Made by a program: the position numbers and the translations under genes. Of a DNA stretch of 64,000 nt, positions 1 to 14,800 are shown piece after piece; the stretch's first letter is position 1; each line of letters opens with the position of its first letter. A model generated the notes under the pieces. That model saw nothing but the letters and a program-made list of their open reading frames with translations, was not told the origin of the DNA and did no database searches. The stretch comes from Pseudomonas sp. EpS/L25 (lineage in GTDB: Bacteria > Pseudomonadota > Gammaproteobacteria > Pseudomonadales > Pseudomonadaceae). The DNA lies in assembly GCF_001512295.1 (NCBI RefSeq), contig NZ_LNUP01000001.1, positions 115,651-179,650 of the forward strand. Direction: 5' to 3'.

Positions 1-2
1 TC

Positions 3-1283
3 GAGGAGATCAAGGTCCCCGACATCGGCTCCACCGGCAGTGCCAACGTCATCGAGGTGCTGGTCAAGGCCGGTGACCAGGTCAAGGCCGAGCAATCGCT
101 GATCGTGCTGGAGTCCGACAAGGCCAGCATGGAAATCCCGGCGCCCAAGGCGGGCGTGGTGGAAAGCGTCGCCATCAAGGTCAACGACCAGGCCAAGACC
201 GGCGATCTGATCCTGACCCTGAAGGTGGCCGGTGCCGCGCCCAAGCAGGCGGCCAAGCCGGCTGCCGGCAACGCCGCCGCCAGCGCGCAGGCACCCGAGA
301 AGAAAGCCGAGGCTCCGGCCAAGGCCGCCGCTCCCGCCAGCGCCCCTGCCGCCGGCAAGGGCAAGAAGGTCCATGCCGGTCCGGCCGTGCGTATGGTCGC
401 CCGCGAATTCGGCGTCGATCTGGGCGAGGTCACCCCGACCGGTCCCAAGGGTCGCATCCTCAAGGAAGACGTCCAGACCTACGTCAAGGATCAGCTGCAG
501 AAGAGCAAGGCGGCTCCGGCGGCGGCTACGGGGGCCACCGGTGGCGCCGGCATCCCGCCGATCCCCACCGTGGACTTCAGCAAGTTCGGCGAGATCGAAG
601 AGGTGCCGATGACGCGCCTCATGCAGGTCGGCGCCAACAACCTGCATCGCAGCTGGCTGAACGTGCCCCACGTGACCCAGTTCGACCAGTCCGACGTGAC
701 CGATCTGGAAGCCTTCCGGGTCGGCCAGAAAGCCGTGGCGGAAAAGGCCGGCGTCAAGCTGACCATCCTGCCGTTCCTGCTCAAGGCCTGTGCCCATGTG
801 CTCAAGGAACTGCCGGACTTCAACGCCTCCCTGGCCCCCAGTGGCAAGGCGGTGATCCGCAAGAAGTACGTGCACATCGGCTTCGCCGTGGACACCCCGG
901 ACGGCCTGCTGGTCCCGGTCATCCGCAACGTCGACCAGAAGAGCCTCCTGCAACTCGCTGCCGAAGCCGCCCAACTGGCGGAAAAGGCGCGGACCAAGAA
1001 GCTCAGCGGCGACGACATGCAGGGCGCCTGCTTCACCATCTCCAGCCTGGGTCACATCGGCGGTACCGGCTTCACGCCGATCGTCAATGCCCCGGAAGTG
1101 GCGATCCTCGGTGTCTCCAAGGCCAGCATGCAGCCGGTCTGGGACGGCAAGGCCTTCCAGCCACGCCTGATGCTGCCGCTGTCGCTGTCCTACGATCACC
1201 GCGTGATCAACGGGGCCGCCGCCGCGCGCTTCACCAAGCGCCTGGGCGATCTGCTCGCCGAGATCCGCAGCCTGCTGCTATAA
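3..1283 (+). CDS. aceF: Dihydrolipoyllysine acetyltransferase, E2 of pyruvate dehydrogenase (5' end cut off)
   Basis: This E2 core transfers acetyl groups from lipoyl-lysine to CoA in the cytoplasmic pyruvate dehydrogenase complex. The reading frame is open from base 3, so the N-terminus lies outside the window. The visible part begins with a lipoyl domain whose lipoylated lysine is in the ESDKASMEIP motif. An Ala/Pro/Lys-rich linker follows, then a peripheral-subunit-binding domain (HAGPAVRMVAREFGVDL), then the catalytic acyltransferase domain ending in YDHRVINGAAAARF, the active-site histidine loop. Asn replaces the usual Asp of HRxxDG; from memory pseudomonad AceF proteins share this. More lipoyl domains may lie upstream. 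Confidence 0.95.
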   Translation, partial: EEIKVPDIGSTGSANVIEVLVKAGDQVKAEQSLIVLESDKASMEIPAPKAGVVESVAIKVNDQAKTGDLILTLKVAGAAPKQAAKPAAGNAAASAQAPEKKAEAPAKAAAPASAPAAGKGKKVHAGPAVRMVAREFGVDLGEVTPTGPKGRILKEDVQTYVKDQLQKSKAAPAAATGATGGAGIPPIPTVDFSKFGEIEEVPMTRLMQVGANNLHRSWLNVPHVTQFDQSDVTDLEAFRVGQKAVAEKAGVKLTILPFLLKACAHVLKELPDFNASLAPSGKAVIRKKYVHIGFAVDTPDGLLVPVIRNVDQKSLLQLAAEAAQLAEKARTKKLSGDDMQGACFTISSLGHIGGTGFTPIVNAPEVAILGVSKASMQPVWDGKAFQPRLMLPLSLSYDHRVINGAAAARFTKRLGDLLAEIRSLLL

Positions 1284-1304
1284 CGGCCGACGGCTGAACA
1301 ATGG

Positions 1305-1336
1305 GAACCCCGCCGATGCGGGGTTCCTGTTTTTTT
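1305..1336 (+). terminator. Rho-independent terminator of aceF
   Basis: A perfect 9-bp stem (1305-1313 pairs with 1318-1326) closes a CGAT tetraloop. A run of seven T follows within a few bases. It starts 21 bp after the aceF stop codon and is the clearest intrinsic terminator in the window. Confidence 0.9.
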
Positions 1337-1428
1337 GTCTTGGAGAAAGGGTAGGATGGCGGCTGGCTGCAGGCGCTTGCGCGCTCCCGGTCCGATCGGG
1401 CAACCTTGTTAGTCATCCGATATCGCCA

Positions 1429-4128
1429 GTGAGGCGGAAAGGAAAAAGGGTTAATGATTTGTCTATCCTTTCCGATAACCCTAGGACACTTATCCGTCTT
1501 CACAAGGACGCGACCTCTCGCATGAGTATTCATTCCGACGCTGCCGATGCCGCGGTAGCCGATCAGGCGGGCGCCCTCAGCGCTCCTGCCCGATTGGGCT
1601 TGCTGCGCTTCGAGCGTCTGAATGAAGCCTCCTGGGCGATGCTCTATCTCGATCCACGCTGTGACGTCAGTCTCGGCCTGCCGGCACAGGCGCTGTGCTC
1701 GCTCATCGATGCGCCCTATGCCAGCCTGATGGAACCCAGTGTCCGTCACCGGCTGCACGAAGATATCCAGCTGCAGCTCGCCGAACACGGCAGCTACCAG
1801 GTGCGCTACCTGTTCCATTCCCCCAGCGCGCCCTGCCAGGTCGTCGAGGTAGGCGAAAGCCTGCAGCGCCATGGGCGACCCCTGCTGCGCGGCTATCTGT
1901 TGCGGGTAGCCAACGACGACGCGCTCTCCAGCCAGTGGGAAGCCCATACCCTGGCGCTACGCTCCAGCCTCGCCCTGCTGCAGGACAACCAGGACCACCA
2001 CCAGCGCCGCCTGGCGATCGCCCAGGCCCGCCAGGACCTGCTGCTCGGCCTGTCTCGCCTGGCCCTGCGCCAGGACCCGACGGACGCCGAGCTGGGACAA
2101 CTCATCCTCGCCCATGGACCCGCGGCCTTCGACGTGGACCACGTCGGCCTATGGCGCCTGGACGGCAATGGCCTGAGCGACCTGACCAGTGACGAGCGGA
2201 TCACCGCGATGTGCACCGAGCATCGCCGCCTGTTGCGTGAGCAGCAGGTGATCGAAGAGGCGAGCCAGGTGCTGCAGCCAGCGAACACCGGCGGCGGGAC
2301 CGCCCTGGACGTGGCGCTGCTCCAGGATGGTCACCTGGCCGGCGTGCTCTGCCTGAGACGCCAGCAGGCCGCCACCTGGGCGGCGGAAGACGTCGCCTTT
2401 GCCCGCAGCCTGGCCGATTGCCTGGCCGCCCTCATCCACAGCCCGGCGAGCCTGCCGAAGCTGATCCACCCGCTCACCCGAGTCATGGAAGCCAGCACCG
2501 ATGCCTTCCTGTTGCTCGACGCCCAGGGGCGGCTGGAACATGCCACCGATAGCTTCGCCCGCATCACCGGCCATCCCATCACCAAGATCCAGGGCATGCT
2601 CATCGAGTCGCTGCCGGCCCTGGAGAACTGGAGCGAGCTGCTTTACGAAGCCTGGCAGCGGCTCGCGCACCAGGACAGCTGGCAGGGCGAGATGCGCTGC
2701 TACCGGCGTGACGGCGAGAGTTACTGGGGCCTGCTCTCGATCTCCAAGATCCTGCAACCCAGCGGCGATCTGCAGGGCTACCTGGGGATCTTCCAGGACA
2801 CCAGCAAGACACGCTTCGCACCCGAGCAACACGACGAGATCGCCTTCCGCGACAGCCTAACCGGCCTGGCCAACCGCAGCCATTTCATCGCCCGCCTGGA
2901 GGCACGCCTGGAGCAGTCCAACGCCAGCCGCGAGCACTCGCTGCTGCTGGTGGACGTCGACAACTTCAAGCGGGTCAACGACAGCCTGGGCCATCGCATC
3001 GGCGACCAACTGTTGGTCGGGCTGGCTCGTCGCCTGCGCACCGCCCTGGGCAAGAGCGCCCTGATCGCCCGCATCGCCAGCAACGAATTCGCCGTGCTGC
3101 TGGAGGGGATGGACGCCGTTTCCGCCGCCGCCCTGGCCCGCGACACCTTGGTGGCCCTCGATCCGCCGCTCTACGTGGACGGCCATCCCACCCTGATCAG
3201 CTGTTCGATCGGCCTGACCACCGCGCGCCCGCACGAAACCGACCCCCAGACCCTGATCAAGCATGCCGGCCTCGCCCTGCATCGCGCCAAGGCCAATGGT
3301 GGCCATCAGGTTCAGATCTTCACCGAGGCGCTGATCGCCGAGGCCAGCAACAAACTATTCATGCAGAACAACCTGCGCCGCGCCCTCGAGCAGAACGAAC
3401 TCCTGCTGCACTACCAGCCCAAGGTCTGCCTGAAGCGCGCCAGGCTGCTGGGCCTGGAGGCCTTGATCCGCTGGCAGCATCCGGAAAAGGGCATGATCCG
3501 TCCGGACCAGTTCATCAGCATCGCCGAAGAAACCGGTCTGATCATCCCCATCGGCAAATGGATCATCCGTGAGGTCTGCCGCCAGCTGCACCGGCTGGCC
3601 GCGATGGGTTTCGGCGACCTGCAGATCGCCATCAACCTGTCGCCCAAGCAATTCACCGATCCCGAACTGGTGCAGTCCTTCGTCACCATCCTCGACGAAG
3701 AGCGCATCGCCCCGGAGCGCCTGGAGCTGGAACTCACCGAAAGCCTGCTGCTGGACGCCACCGACGCTACCCGCGAAACCCTGGAAGCCCTCAAGCGCCT
3801 GGGCATGAGCCTGGCGATGGACGACTTCGGTACCGGTTATTCGTCGCTCAGCTACTTGAAAAAATTCCCCATCGACATCATCAAGATCGACAGGAGTTTC
3901 ATCAAGGACATCCCGGACAACCAGGACGACATGGAAATCACCTCCGCGGTGATCGCCATGGCCCACAACCTTCGACTGGAGGTGGTTGCCGAGGGCATAG
4001 AGACGACCGAGCAGCTGGCTTTCCTGCGCCATCATCGTTGCGATATCGGCCAGGGCTACCTGTTCGACAAGCCGATCCCGGCCGAGCAGCTCGAGACCGC
4101 GCTGACGCGCTACCTGCCGGTGCGCTGA
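1429..4128 (+). CDS. dipA: Cyclic-di-GMP phosphodiesterase with GAF, PAS, degenerate GGDEF and EAL domains, DipA-like
   Basis: The protein probably hydrolyses c-di-GMP and promotes biofilm dispersal, as DipA does in P. aeruginosa, where the gene also follows aceF and precedes msrA. A GAF-like region (about 205-345) and a PAS domain (about 355-470) are followed by a GGDEF domain whose signature is ASNEF (550-554), so cyclase activity is unlikely. The EAL domain keeps EAL (677-679), the DDFGTGYSS loop (about 798) and EVVAEGIE. The start is uncertain: GTG 1429 gives 899 aa, TTG 1459 lies 8 bases after a purine-rich ribosome site, and ATG 1522 overlaps the stop of a 23-codon upstream frame (1454-1525). 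Confidence 0.88.
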   Translation: MRRKGKRVNDLSILSDNPRTLIRLHKDATSRMSIHSDAADAAVADQAGALSAPARLGLLRFERLNEASWAMLYLDPRCDVSLGLPAQALCSLIDAPYASLMEPSVRHRLHEDIQLQLAEHGSYQVRYLFHSPSAPCQVVEVGESLQRHGRPLLRGYLLRVANDDALSSQWEAHTLALRSSLALLQDNQDHHQRRLAIAQARQDLLLGLSRLALRQDPTDAELGQLILAHGPAAFDVDHVGLWRLDGNGLSDLTSDERITAMCTEHRRLLREQQVIEEASQVLQPANTGGGTALDVALLQDGHLAGVLCLRRQQAATWAAEDVAFARSLADCLAALIHSPASLPKLIHPLTRVMEASTDAFLLLDAQGRLEHATDSFARITGHPITKIQGMLIESLPALENWSELLYEAWQRLAHQDSWQGEMRCYRRDGESYWGLLSISKILQPSGDLQGYLGIFQDTSKTRFAPEQHDEIAFRDSLTGLANRSHFIARLEARLEQSNASREHSLLLVDVDNFKRVNDSLGHRIGDQLLVGLARRLRTALGKSALIARIASNEFAVLLEGMDAVSAAALARDTLVALDPPLYVDGHPTLISCSIGLTTARPHETDPQTLIKHAGLALHRAKANGGHQVQIFTEALIAEASNKLFMQNNLRRALEQNELLLHYQPKVCLKRARLLGLEALIRWQHPEKGMIRPDQFISIAEETGLIIPIGKWIIREVCRQLHRLAAMGFGDLQIAINLSPKQFTDPELVQSFVTILDEERIAPERLELELTESLLLDATDATRETLEALKRLGMSLAMDDFGTGYSSLSYLKKFPIDIIKIDRSFIKDIPDNQDDMEITSAVIAMAHNLRLEVVAEGIETTEQLAFLRHHRCDIGQGYLFDKPIPAEQLETALTRYLPVR

Positions 4129-4209
4129 ACCGCCGAGCGGCCCCGACCCCGCCTGGGCGACCTTGCCGACGAGGCGCGTTTCGCCAGGCCTTCCCCCACG
4201 AGGTAACCC

Positions 4210-4875
4210 ATGGTCCTGCGTTCCGAAATTCTGACCAAGAAGAGCCACCTACCCTCCGCCGACCAGGCATTGCCCGGTCGCGAGACCCCCATGGCCGTCC
4301 CCGCTGCCCACTACGTCAACGGCAATCCGTTGCAGGCCCCCTTCCCCGCCGGCCTGCAGAGCCTGGTGGTCGGCATGGGCTGCTTCTGGGGCGTCGAACG
4401 CCGTTTCTGGCAGCAACCGGGGGTCTGGACCACCGCTGCCGGTTATGCCGGCGGCTATACGCCCAATCCGACCTACGAAGAGGTCTGCTCGGGGCTGACC
4501 GGCCATACCGAGGTGGTGCTGGTGGTGTTCGATCCGGCCCAGACCTCCCTGGAGGCGCTGCTGAAGGTGTTCTGGGAAGCCCACGATCCGACCCAGGGCA
4601 TGCGCCAGGGTAACGACGTCGGCACCCAGTATCGCTCGGCGCTCTATTACGCCGACGACAGTCAGCGGGAAGTCTTCGAGGCCAGCCAGGCGGCCTTCCA
4701 GGCCAAGCTGGCCGAGGCGGGCTATGGCGAGATCACCACCGAGATCGCGCCGCTGCCGCCCTTCTACTATGCCGAGGCCTATCACCAGCAGTATTTGGCG
4801 AAGAATCCCAACGGCTACTGTGGCCTGGCCGGAACCGGCGTCTGCCTGCCGCCGAGTCTGGCGCGCCAGGCATAG
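4210..4875 (+). CDS. msrA: Peptide-methionine (S)-S-oxide reductase MsrA
   Basis: Reduces methionine-S-sulfoxide in oxidised proteins, using thioredoxin as electron donor. The 221-aa product has the catalytic motif GCFWG with the nucleophilic cysteine at about residue 58. The C-terminal [13 protein letters not shown] carries the recycling cysteines. The length is close to E. coli MsrA. The ATG has a GAGG ribosome site 8 bases upstream. It follows dipA by 81 bp on the same strand and may be co-transcribed. Confidence 0.95.
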   Translation: MVLRSEILTKKSHLPSADQALPGRETPMAVPAAHYVNGNPLQAPFPAGLQSLVVGMGCFWGVERRFWQQPGVWTTAAGYAGGYTPNPTYEEVCSGLTGHTEVVLVVFDPAQTSLEALLKVFWEAHDPTQGMRQGNDVGTQYRSALYYADDSQREVFEASQAAFQAKLAEAGYGEITTEIAPLPPFYYAEAYHQQYLAKNPNGYCGLAGTGVCLPPSLARQA

Positions 4876-4918
4876 AGGCACAGCGGTACTGCTGGCCGGC
4901 TCCTGGTCCAGGGGCCGC

Positions 4919-5755
4919 CTATTCGGCGATCAACCAGTCCAGCTGGCAGCTGCCTTCGCCCTGAGCCAGGTGCTCGGCCAGCCAGGGCAGCAGTTCGCGC
5001 AACTCGTCTTCCAGCCCCCAGGGCGCATTGACGATGGCCAATCCGGAGCCATTGAGGCGGGTCGGATCGTCCGCCGAATTGACCAGCAGCTCGGCCCTTA
5101 GCAGCTTGGGTGCGCCACTGCCCTGAAGCCCTGCATAGAAGCGCTTGAGCTGACGGCGGTCCTTGATCGGATACCAGAGGGCAATGACCGTCTGGCGCAT
5201 GCGGCCGATGGCTTCCTGCACCGCCTTGACGCAGCGCTCCAGCTCGTCGGCCTTCTCGAAGGGCGGGTCGATCAGCAGCAGCGCCCGGCGCTCGGGCACC
5301 GGCAGCAGGGCACGCGGCAGCAGCCAGCCATCCTTCTGGTGCACCGCCACCCGGCGATCACCCGCCATGTTCTCCTTGAGCAACCGCCCGTCCTCGGGAT
5401 GCAATTCGTTGAGCAGCAGCCGATCCTGGTCGCGCAGGGCTTGACGCATCAGCTCGGGCGAACCCGGGTAGTAGCGCAGGGCGCCATCGGGGTTGAGCGC
5501 CGCCACCGCTTCCCGATAGCCGGCGAAGGCCGCCGGCGCGCCTTCCAGCGTCCAGAGCCGGCCGATGCCTTCCCGCCACTCATCGGTGCGGCTAGCCTGG
5601 TCGCCGGCGAGGTCGTAGCGCCCGACCCCGGAGTGGCTGTCCAGATAGACGAAGGGGGCCTCCTTGCGCGCCAGCAGCGCGGCCAGGCGCAACAGGGTGA
5701 GGTGCTTGAAGACATCGGCGTGGTTGCCGGCATGGAAGGCGTGTCGGTAGTTCAT
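4919..5755 (-). CDS. rlmJ: 23S rRNA (adenine(2030)-N6)-methyltransferase RlmJ
   Basis: Methylates A2030 of 23S rRNA. The 278-aa product starts MNYRHAFHAGNHADVFKH, the typical RlmJ N-terminus, has a SAM-binding region around YLDSHSGVGRYDL (37-49), and carries the N6-adenine methylase motif DPPF (163-166). GGAG lies 6 bases before the ATG. It is convergent with msrA. Confidence 0.94.
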   Translation of the reverse strand: MNYRHAFHAGNHADVFKHLTLLRLAALLARKEAPFVYLDSHSGVGRYDLAGDQASRTDEWREGIGRLWTLEGAPAAFAGYREAVAALNPDGALRYYPGSPELMRQALRDQDRLLLNELHPEDGRLLKENMAGDRRVAVHQKDGWLLPRALLPVPERRALLLIDPPFEKADELERCVKAVQEAIGRMRQTVIALWYPIKDRRQLKRFYAGLQGSGAPKLLRAELLVNSADDPTRLNGSGLAIVNAPWGLEDELRELLPWLAEHLAQGEGSCQLDWLIAE

Positions 5756-5883
5756 GAAATACTCCAGCGTCAGCCCTACAGTGTACCGTCTTCCCTGTCC
5801 GAAGCCGCGCTGCGCTTTGACACCCCGGCCACCCAGCGGGTTAAATCCCTAGGTTGTTCAACCCTTTGCCCTAGGAGTCGCGC

Positions 5884-7623
5884 TTGGACGCCGTCACCAT
5901 CAACAGTTTGTTCTTGATCGGTGCGGTGCTGATCGGCCTGTCGATTCTGGTCAGCTCGATTTCCTCGCGGATCGGCATCCCGATCCTGGTGATCTTCCTG
6001 GTGGTCGGCATGTTCGCTGGGGTCGACGGGCCCGGCCACATCGCCTTCGACAACTACCCCATGGCCTACCTGGTAGGCAACCTGGCACTGGCGGTGATCC
6101 TGCTCGATGGTGGCATGCGCACCCGGGTGTCGAGCTTCCGAGTGGCGCTCTGGCCGGCCTTGTCGCTGGCCACCGTGGGCGTGATGATCACCACCGGCCT
6201 GACCGGCATCGCCGCGGCCTGGCTGTTCGATCTCAGCCTGCTGCAAGGCCTGCTGATCGGTGCCATCGTCGGCTCCACCGATGCCGCCGCGGTGTTCTCC
6301 CTGCTCGGCGGTCGCGGCCTCAACGAACGGGTCACTGCCAGCCTGGAAATCGAGTCGGGCAGTAACGACCCCATGGCGGTGTTTCTCACCGTCACCCTGA
6401 TCGAGATGCTCGCCAGCGGCCAGAGCGGCTTCACCTGGAGCCTGCTCGGCCACTTCGTCAGCGAATTCGCCATCGGCGGCGTCATCGGCCTCGGTGGCGG
6501 CTGGCTGCTGCTGCAGTTGATCAACCGCATCCACCTGGCCGACGGCCTCTATCCGCTGCTGGCCATCAGCGGCGGCCTGCTGATCTTCGCCCTGACCAAT
6601 GCCGCCCATGGCAGCGGTATCCTCGCCGTCTACCTGGCCGGGCTGCTGCTGGGCAATCGGCCGATCCGCAGCCGGCACAGCATGCTGCACATGCTCGACG
6701 GCATGGCCTGGCTGGCGCAGATCGGCATGTTCCTGGTGCTGGGGCTGCTGGTGGAACCGCACAACCTGCTACCCATCGCCCTGCCCGCCCTGGGCCTGGC
6801 GCTGTGGATGATCCTGGTCGCCCGCCCACTGTCGGTGGCCATTGGCCTGCTGCCCTTCCGCGCCTTCCATGATCGCGAGAAGGCCTTCATCGCCTGGGTC
6901 GGCCTGCGTGGCGCGGTACCCATCATCCTGGCGGTCTTCCCGATGATGGCCGGGCTGCCCCAAGCCCAGCTGTTCTTCAACGTGGCCTTCTTCATCGTGC
7001 TGGTCTCCCTGCTGGTCCAGGGCTCCAGCCTGCCGCTGGCGGCCAAGCTGCTGAAGGTGACCGTCCCCCCGGAACCGGCCCCCTTCTCCCGCGCCGGCCT
7101 GCAGGTGCACCCCACCAGCGAGTGGGAGCTGTTCATCTATCGCCTGGGCGCCGAGAAATGGTGCATCGGCGCGGCCCTGCGCGAGCTGAAGATGCCCGAG
7201 GGGACCCGCATCGCCGCGCTGTTCCGCGGCGAGACGCTGTTGCACCCCTCCGGCAGCACCACCCTGGAGGCCGGCGACATCCTCTGCGTGGTCGGTCACG
7301 AGCACGACCTGCCGGCCCTGGGCCGGTTGTTCAGCCAGGCGCCGCAGCAAACCCAGAGATTCTTCGGCGACTTCGTCCTGGAAGCCGACGCCGAACTGAG
7401 CGCCGTGGCCGCATTGTACGGCCTGCAACTGGGCGACGTGGACGGCAACCAGCGCCTCGGCAGCTTCATCACCCACGAGATCGGCGGCGAACCCATCGTC
7501 GGCGACCTGGTGGAATGGAACGGCCTGGTGTGGATCGTCGCGGCCATCGAGAACAAGCGCGTGCGCAAGGTCGGCGTGAAGTTTCCCGAAGGCCAGAGCA
7601 GCGGGCCCGCGCTCTTTCTTTAA
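5884..7623 (+). CDS. nhaP2: Potassium/proton antiporter of the NhaP2/CvrA family
   Basis: Inner-membrane CPA1-type antiporter that exchanges K+ (or Na+) for H+. About twelve hydrophobic segments fill residues 1-390, including the core stretch [22 protein letters not shown] cytoplasmic RCK_C/TrkA-C-like domain (about 400-480) and a C-terminal CorC/HlyC-like domain follow, the layout of NhaP2. Translation starts at TTG: AGGAG (5873-5877) lies 6 bases upstream and the next in-frame ATG falls inside the second membrane segment. The 579-aa length fits the family. Confidence 0.92.
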   Translation: MDAVTINSLFLIGAVLIGLSILVSSISSRIGIPILVIFLVVGMFAGVDGPGHIAFDNYPMAYLVGNLALAVILLDGGMRTRVSSFRVALWPALSLATVGVMITTGLTGIAAAWLFDLSLLQGLLIGAIVGSTDAAAVFSLLGGRGLNERVTASLEIESGSNDPMAVFLTVTLIEMLASGQSGFTWSLLGHFVSEFAIGGVIGLGGGWLLLQLINRIHLADGLYPLLAISGGLLIFALTNAAHGSGILAVYLAGLLLGNRPIRSRHSMLHMLDGMAWLAQIGMFLVLGLLVEPHNLLPIALPALGLALWMILVARPLSVAIGLLPFRAFHDREKAFIAWVGLRGAVPIILAVFPMMAGLPQAQLFFNVAFFIVLVSLLVQGSSLPLAAKLLKVTVPPEPAPFSRAGLQVHPTSEWELFIYRLGAEKWCIGAALRELKMPEGTRIAALFRGETLLHPSGSTTLEAGDILCVVGHEHDLPALGRLFSQAPQQTQRFFGDFVLEADAELSAVAALYGLQLGDVDGNQRLGSFITHEIGGEPIVGDLVEWNGLVWIVAAIENKRVRKVGVKFPEGQSSGPALFL

Positions 7624-7721
7624 CCGTGGATGAACAGGGGTCGCGGCTTGAACGGTGCCGCCTTGCGCCCTCGCCAGCACCGCTTTAACCTCGCGCCTTT
7701 CCACTGCCCGACGCCTGCCGC

Positions 7722-12544
<4,823 letters not shown>

Positions 12545-12571
12545 GGCCTAGCCCCGGCAAGGCGCCCGAAC

Positions 12572-13774
12572 TCAGGCGCCGTCGACCTGGAAGACATGCC
12601 TCAGATAGTGCAGGAAATCCGGCTCGCCCCCCTGGGACTTGCCCGGCGCATCGGAGATCTTGGCCACCGGCTGGCCGTTGCAGCGACTCATCTTGAGCAC
12701 CATGTTCATCGGCTGCACGCCGGGAATATCGCAGGTGAAATGGGTGCCTATGCCGAAGCTCACGTTGATGCGCTCGCGCAAGGCACGGAACAGCGCCAGG
12801 GCCTTTTCCAGGTTGAGCGAGTCGGAGAACACCAGGGTCTTGGTCAGGGGATCTATGCCCAGTTGCTGGTAATGGGCGATGGCCTTCTCCGCCCATTGCA
12901 GCGGATCGCCACTGTCGTGGCGCAGGCCGTCGAAGAGCTTGGCGAAGTAGAGATCGAAATCACGCAGGAAGGCGTCCATGGTGATGGTATCGGTCAGGGC
13001 GATACCCAACTGGCCGCGATATTCCCGGACCCAGCAGTCGAGCGCGGCGATCTGGCTGTCGATCAGCCGCGGACCCAGTTGCTGGTGGGCCATCAGCCAC
13101 TCGTGGGCCATGGTGCCCAGGGGCGCGACGCCCAGCTCCCAGGCCAGGTGCACGTTACTGGTACCGACGAAACGACCGGGGAAGTCGTCCCTCAGGCTGC
13201 GCACCACCATCTCCTGCACACCATAGGAAAAGCGGCGCCGGGTACCGAAGTCGGCCATCTTGAATTCGGCCAGCTCGTCGGCGCCGGCTTCTTGGGCCAG
13301 CCAGTCGAACTTGCGATAGAGCTGGTCCCGGGCCACCTGCAGCGGCAGCTCGGCATGCCGTTGGCGATTGCGCACCTCGCTGATCAGCGCCAGGATCGGC
13401 ACCTCGAAAAGGATGAGATGCAGCCAGGGGCCCTTGAGGGTCAGGGTGAAAAGCCCCTCTTCCTCGCCGAGGAACACATAGGACGGATTGAAGCGAAACA
13501 ACCGCAGGAAGCGGATGAAGTCGGGGGTGATGAAAGGGATGCGCTCGAGAAAGGCCAGCTGGCTGTCGCTGATGGCGACGTCGGCGAGGGCATCGATTTC
13601 CGCCTGGATGGCCCGATGATAGGGCCGCAGGTCTTCGTCGTTACGACAACGGAAGGCCCACTCGACTTCCGCATTGGGATAGTTGTGCAGGACGGCCTGC
13701 ATCATGGTGAGCTTGTAGAAATCGGTATCCAGCAGACTTTGCACTGCCCGCTCGGAAAAACTATCGGCCATCAT
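12572..13774 (-). CDS. pncB: Nicotinate phosphoribosyltransferase
   Basis: Makes nicotinate mononucleotide from nicotinate and PRPP with ATP hydrolysis, in the Preiss-Handler NAD salvage route. The 400-aa product has the [10 protein letters not shown]-terminus, the conserved GTSNVHLA region and the phosphate-binding [11 protein letters not shown]. Two in-frame ATGs (13774 and 13771) are adjacent and neither has a strong ribosome site. It is convergent with selO, 27 bp apart. Confidence 0.94.
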   Translation of the reverse strand: MMADSFSERAVQSLLDTDFYKLTMMQAVLHNYPNAEVEWAFRCRNDEDLRPYHRAIQAEIDALADVAISDSQLAFLERIPFITPDFIRFLRLFRFNPSYVFLGEEEGLFTLTLKGPWLHLILFEVPILALISEVRNRQRHAELPLQVARDQLYRKFDWLAQEAGADELAEFKMADFGTRRRFSYGVQEMVVRSLRDDFPGRFVGTSNVHLAWELGVAPLGTMAHEWLMAHQQLGPRLIDSQIAALDCWVREYRGQLGIALTDTITMDAFLRDFDLYFAKLFDGLRHDSGDPLQWAEKAIAHYQQLGIDPLTKTLVFSDSLNLEKALALFRALRERINVSFGIGTHFTCDIPGVQPMNMVLKMSRCNGQPVAKISDAPGKSQGGEPDFLHYLRHVFQVDGA

Positions 13775-13856
13775 TGGCTGGACTCGGCAGCTAAGGATCG
13801 ATCGACAGCATGCCGAACTTGCCTGACGAGTGAAAGGACCTTGGCGCCCGCGAGGG

Positions 13857-14075
13857 TCAGCGGTTGTGGGTCTGGGTCATGCCGAAGAGGAACAGCAGCA
13901 GATCGTGACTGCCGGTGTTGGAAGTACTCAGATTACGGGCGACCGGGGTCTGGCAGTAGTCGAGCCCTTCGCTGCCGACCACCCCCGCCGCAGGTCTCAA
14001 CCAGCTGGCATAGGCCAAGGTAGTGACACCGCAGAAGGCCGCGATCAACAAACCTCTAGTAATTTGTGAAGTCAT
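13857..14075 (-). CDS. Small exported or membrane-anchored protein, 72 aa, function unknown
   Basis: The product has a basic start (MTSQITR) and a hydrophobic segment (about 8-25, [17 protein letters not shown]) that could be a signal peptide or anchor. A Ser/Thr-rich stretch and a hydrophobic tail (LLLFLFGM) follow. Its ATG overlaps the inaA stop codon in an ATGA, with GGAG 5 bases upstream inside inaA, so it is translationally coupled. The residues upstream in the same open frame are antisense to inaA and are not part of this gene. I do not recognise a family with a known role. Confidence 0.7.
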   Translation of the reverse strand: MTSQITRGLLIAAFCGVTTLAYASWLRPAAGVVGSEGLDYCQTPVARNLSTSNTGSHDLLLFLFGMTQTHNR

Positions 14076-14770
14076 GACTCCAACCCTCTGATTTTTCGCC
14101 CCAACGCCTGTTGATAAACGTAAATCAGAGTTCGCCATTGCGCAGCGTTCCACGACGAATGGCGGCGTAATTGGAGCATATCCCGACGGGCGGCCGTCTC
14201 CAGCGACAACCGCTGCCGGCATTTTTCCAAATCCAGCAGGGCAATGGCGAATTCCCTGCCGTTGGCGCCCTGACGGTCGGCGACGAAGATGTGCTTGGGA
14301 TAGAGGCAGCCGTGCTGCCAGCGGTGCCGATGCATCCGCGCCAGGACCTCGCCCAGGGTAGCCAGGAAACGCTCGTGTTCGGCTTCGCTGAGCTGGCTGC
14401 CGCCACCTTGTGCGTACCAGTGGTCGAGATCCTGGTAGCCGTCCAGCGCGGCGCTGACCAACAGGGCGCGCCAGCCGCCCGCAGCATGCTGGGCATCGCA
14501 GAACAGCAGTTCGGGTACTTGGATGCCGAGGTCGCGGAAGGCAAGCAGCGCATCGCGCTCGCGCAGGGCCGTAGGTCGCCCCAGGGGATGACGCAGGCTG
14601 CGATAGAGGTGGCCGACCTGGCGCTTGACGTAGGCCAGGGTGCCGTCGGGCAATCGCAGACGCTGGACGCCACTCTCGCCACCACGACGTACGTTGGGCG
14701 CTTCCACCCAGTCGCCAGCGGTATTCCACCACTGATCGAAACGCCCCTCTCCCCGCGTCACGGCTCCCAT
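14072..14770 (-). CDS. inaA: InaA / lipopolysaccharide-kinase-fold protein
   Basis: The 232-aa product resembles the WaaP/Kdo-kinase group of protein-kinase-like enzymes: YVKRQ (49-53) with a candidate ATP-binding lysine, LRERDALLAFRDLGIQVPE, the LARMHRHRWQHGCLYPKHIF segment aligned with the kinase catalytic loop, and ALLDLEKCR as the metal-binding segment. The substrate is unknown; InaA was named as a weak-acid-inducible protein. It lies 30 bp downstream of the methyltransferase gene and overlaps the next small gene by 4 bp, so the three form an operon. Confidence 0.85.
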   Translation of the reverse strand: MGAVTRGEGRFDQWWNTAGDWVEAPNVRRGGESGVQRLRLPDGTLAYVKRQVGHLYRSLRHPLGRPTALRERDALLAFRDLGIQVPELLFCDAQHAAGGWRALLVSAALDGYQDLDHWYAQGGGSQLSEAEHERFLATLGEVLARMHRHRWQHGCLYPKHIFVADRQGANGREFAIALLDLEKCRQRLSLETAARRDMLQLRRHSSWNAAQWRTLIYVYQQALGRKIRGLES

Positions 14771-14800
14771 CGACTACCTCTCTCTTATTCTCTAACGACT

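Noticed and set aside
12545-12571. Terminator between selO and pncB
   Set aside because: GGCGCC repeats flank the gap but the stem would include the pncB stop codon and there is no T run.
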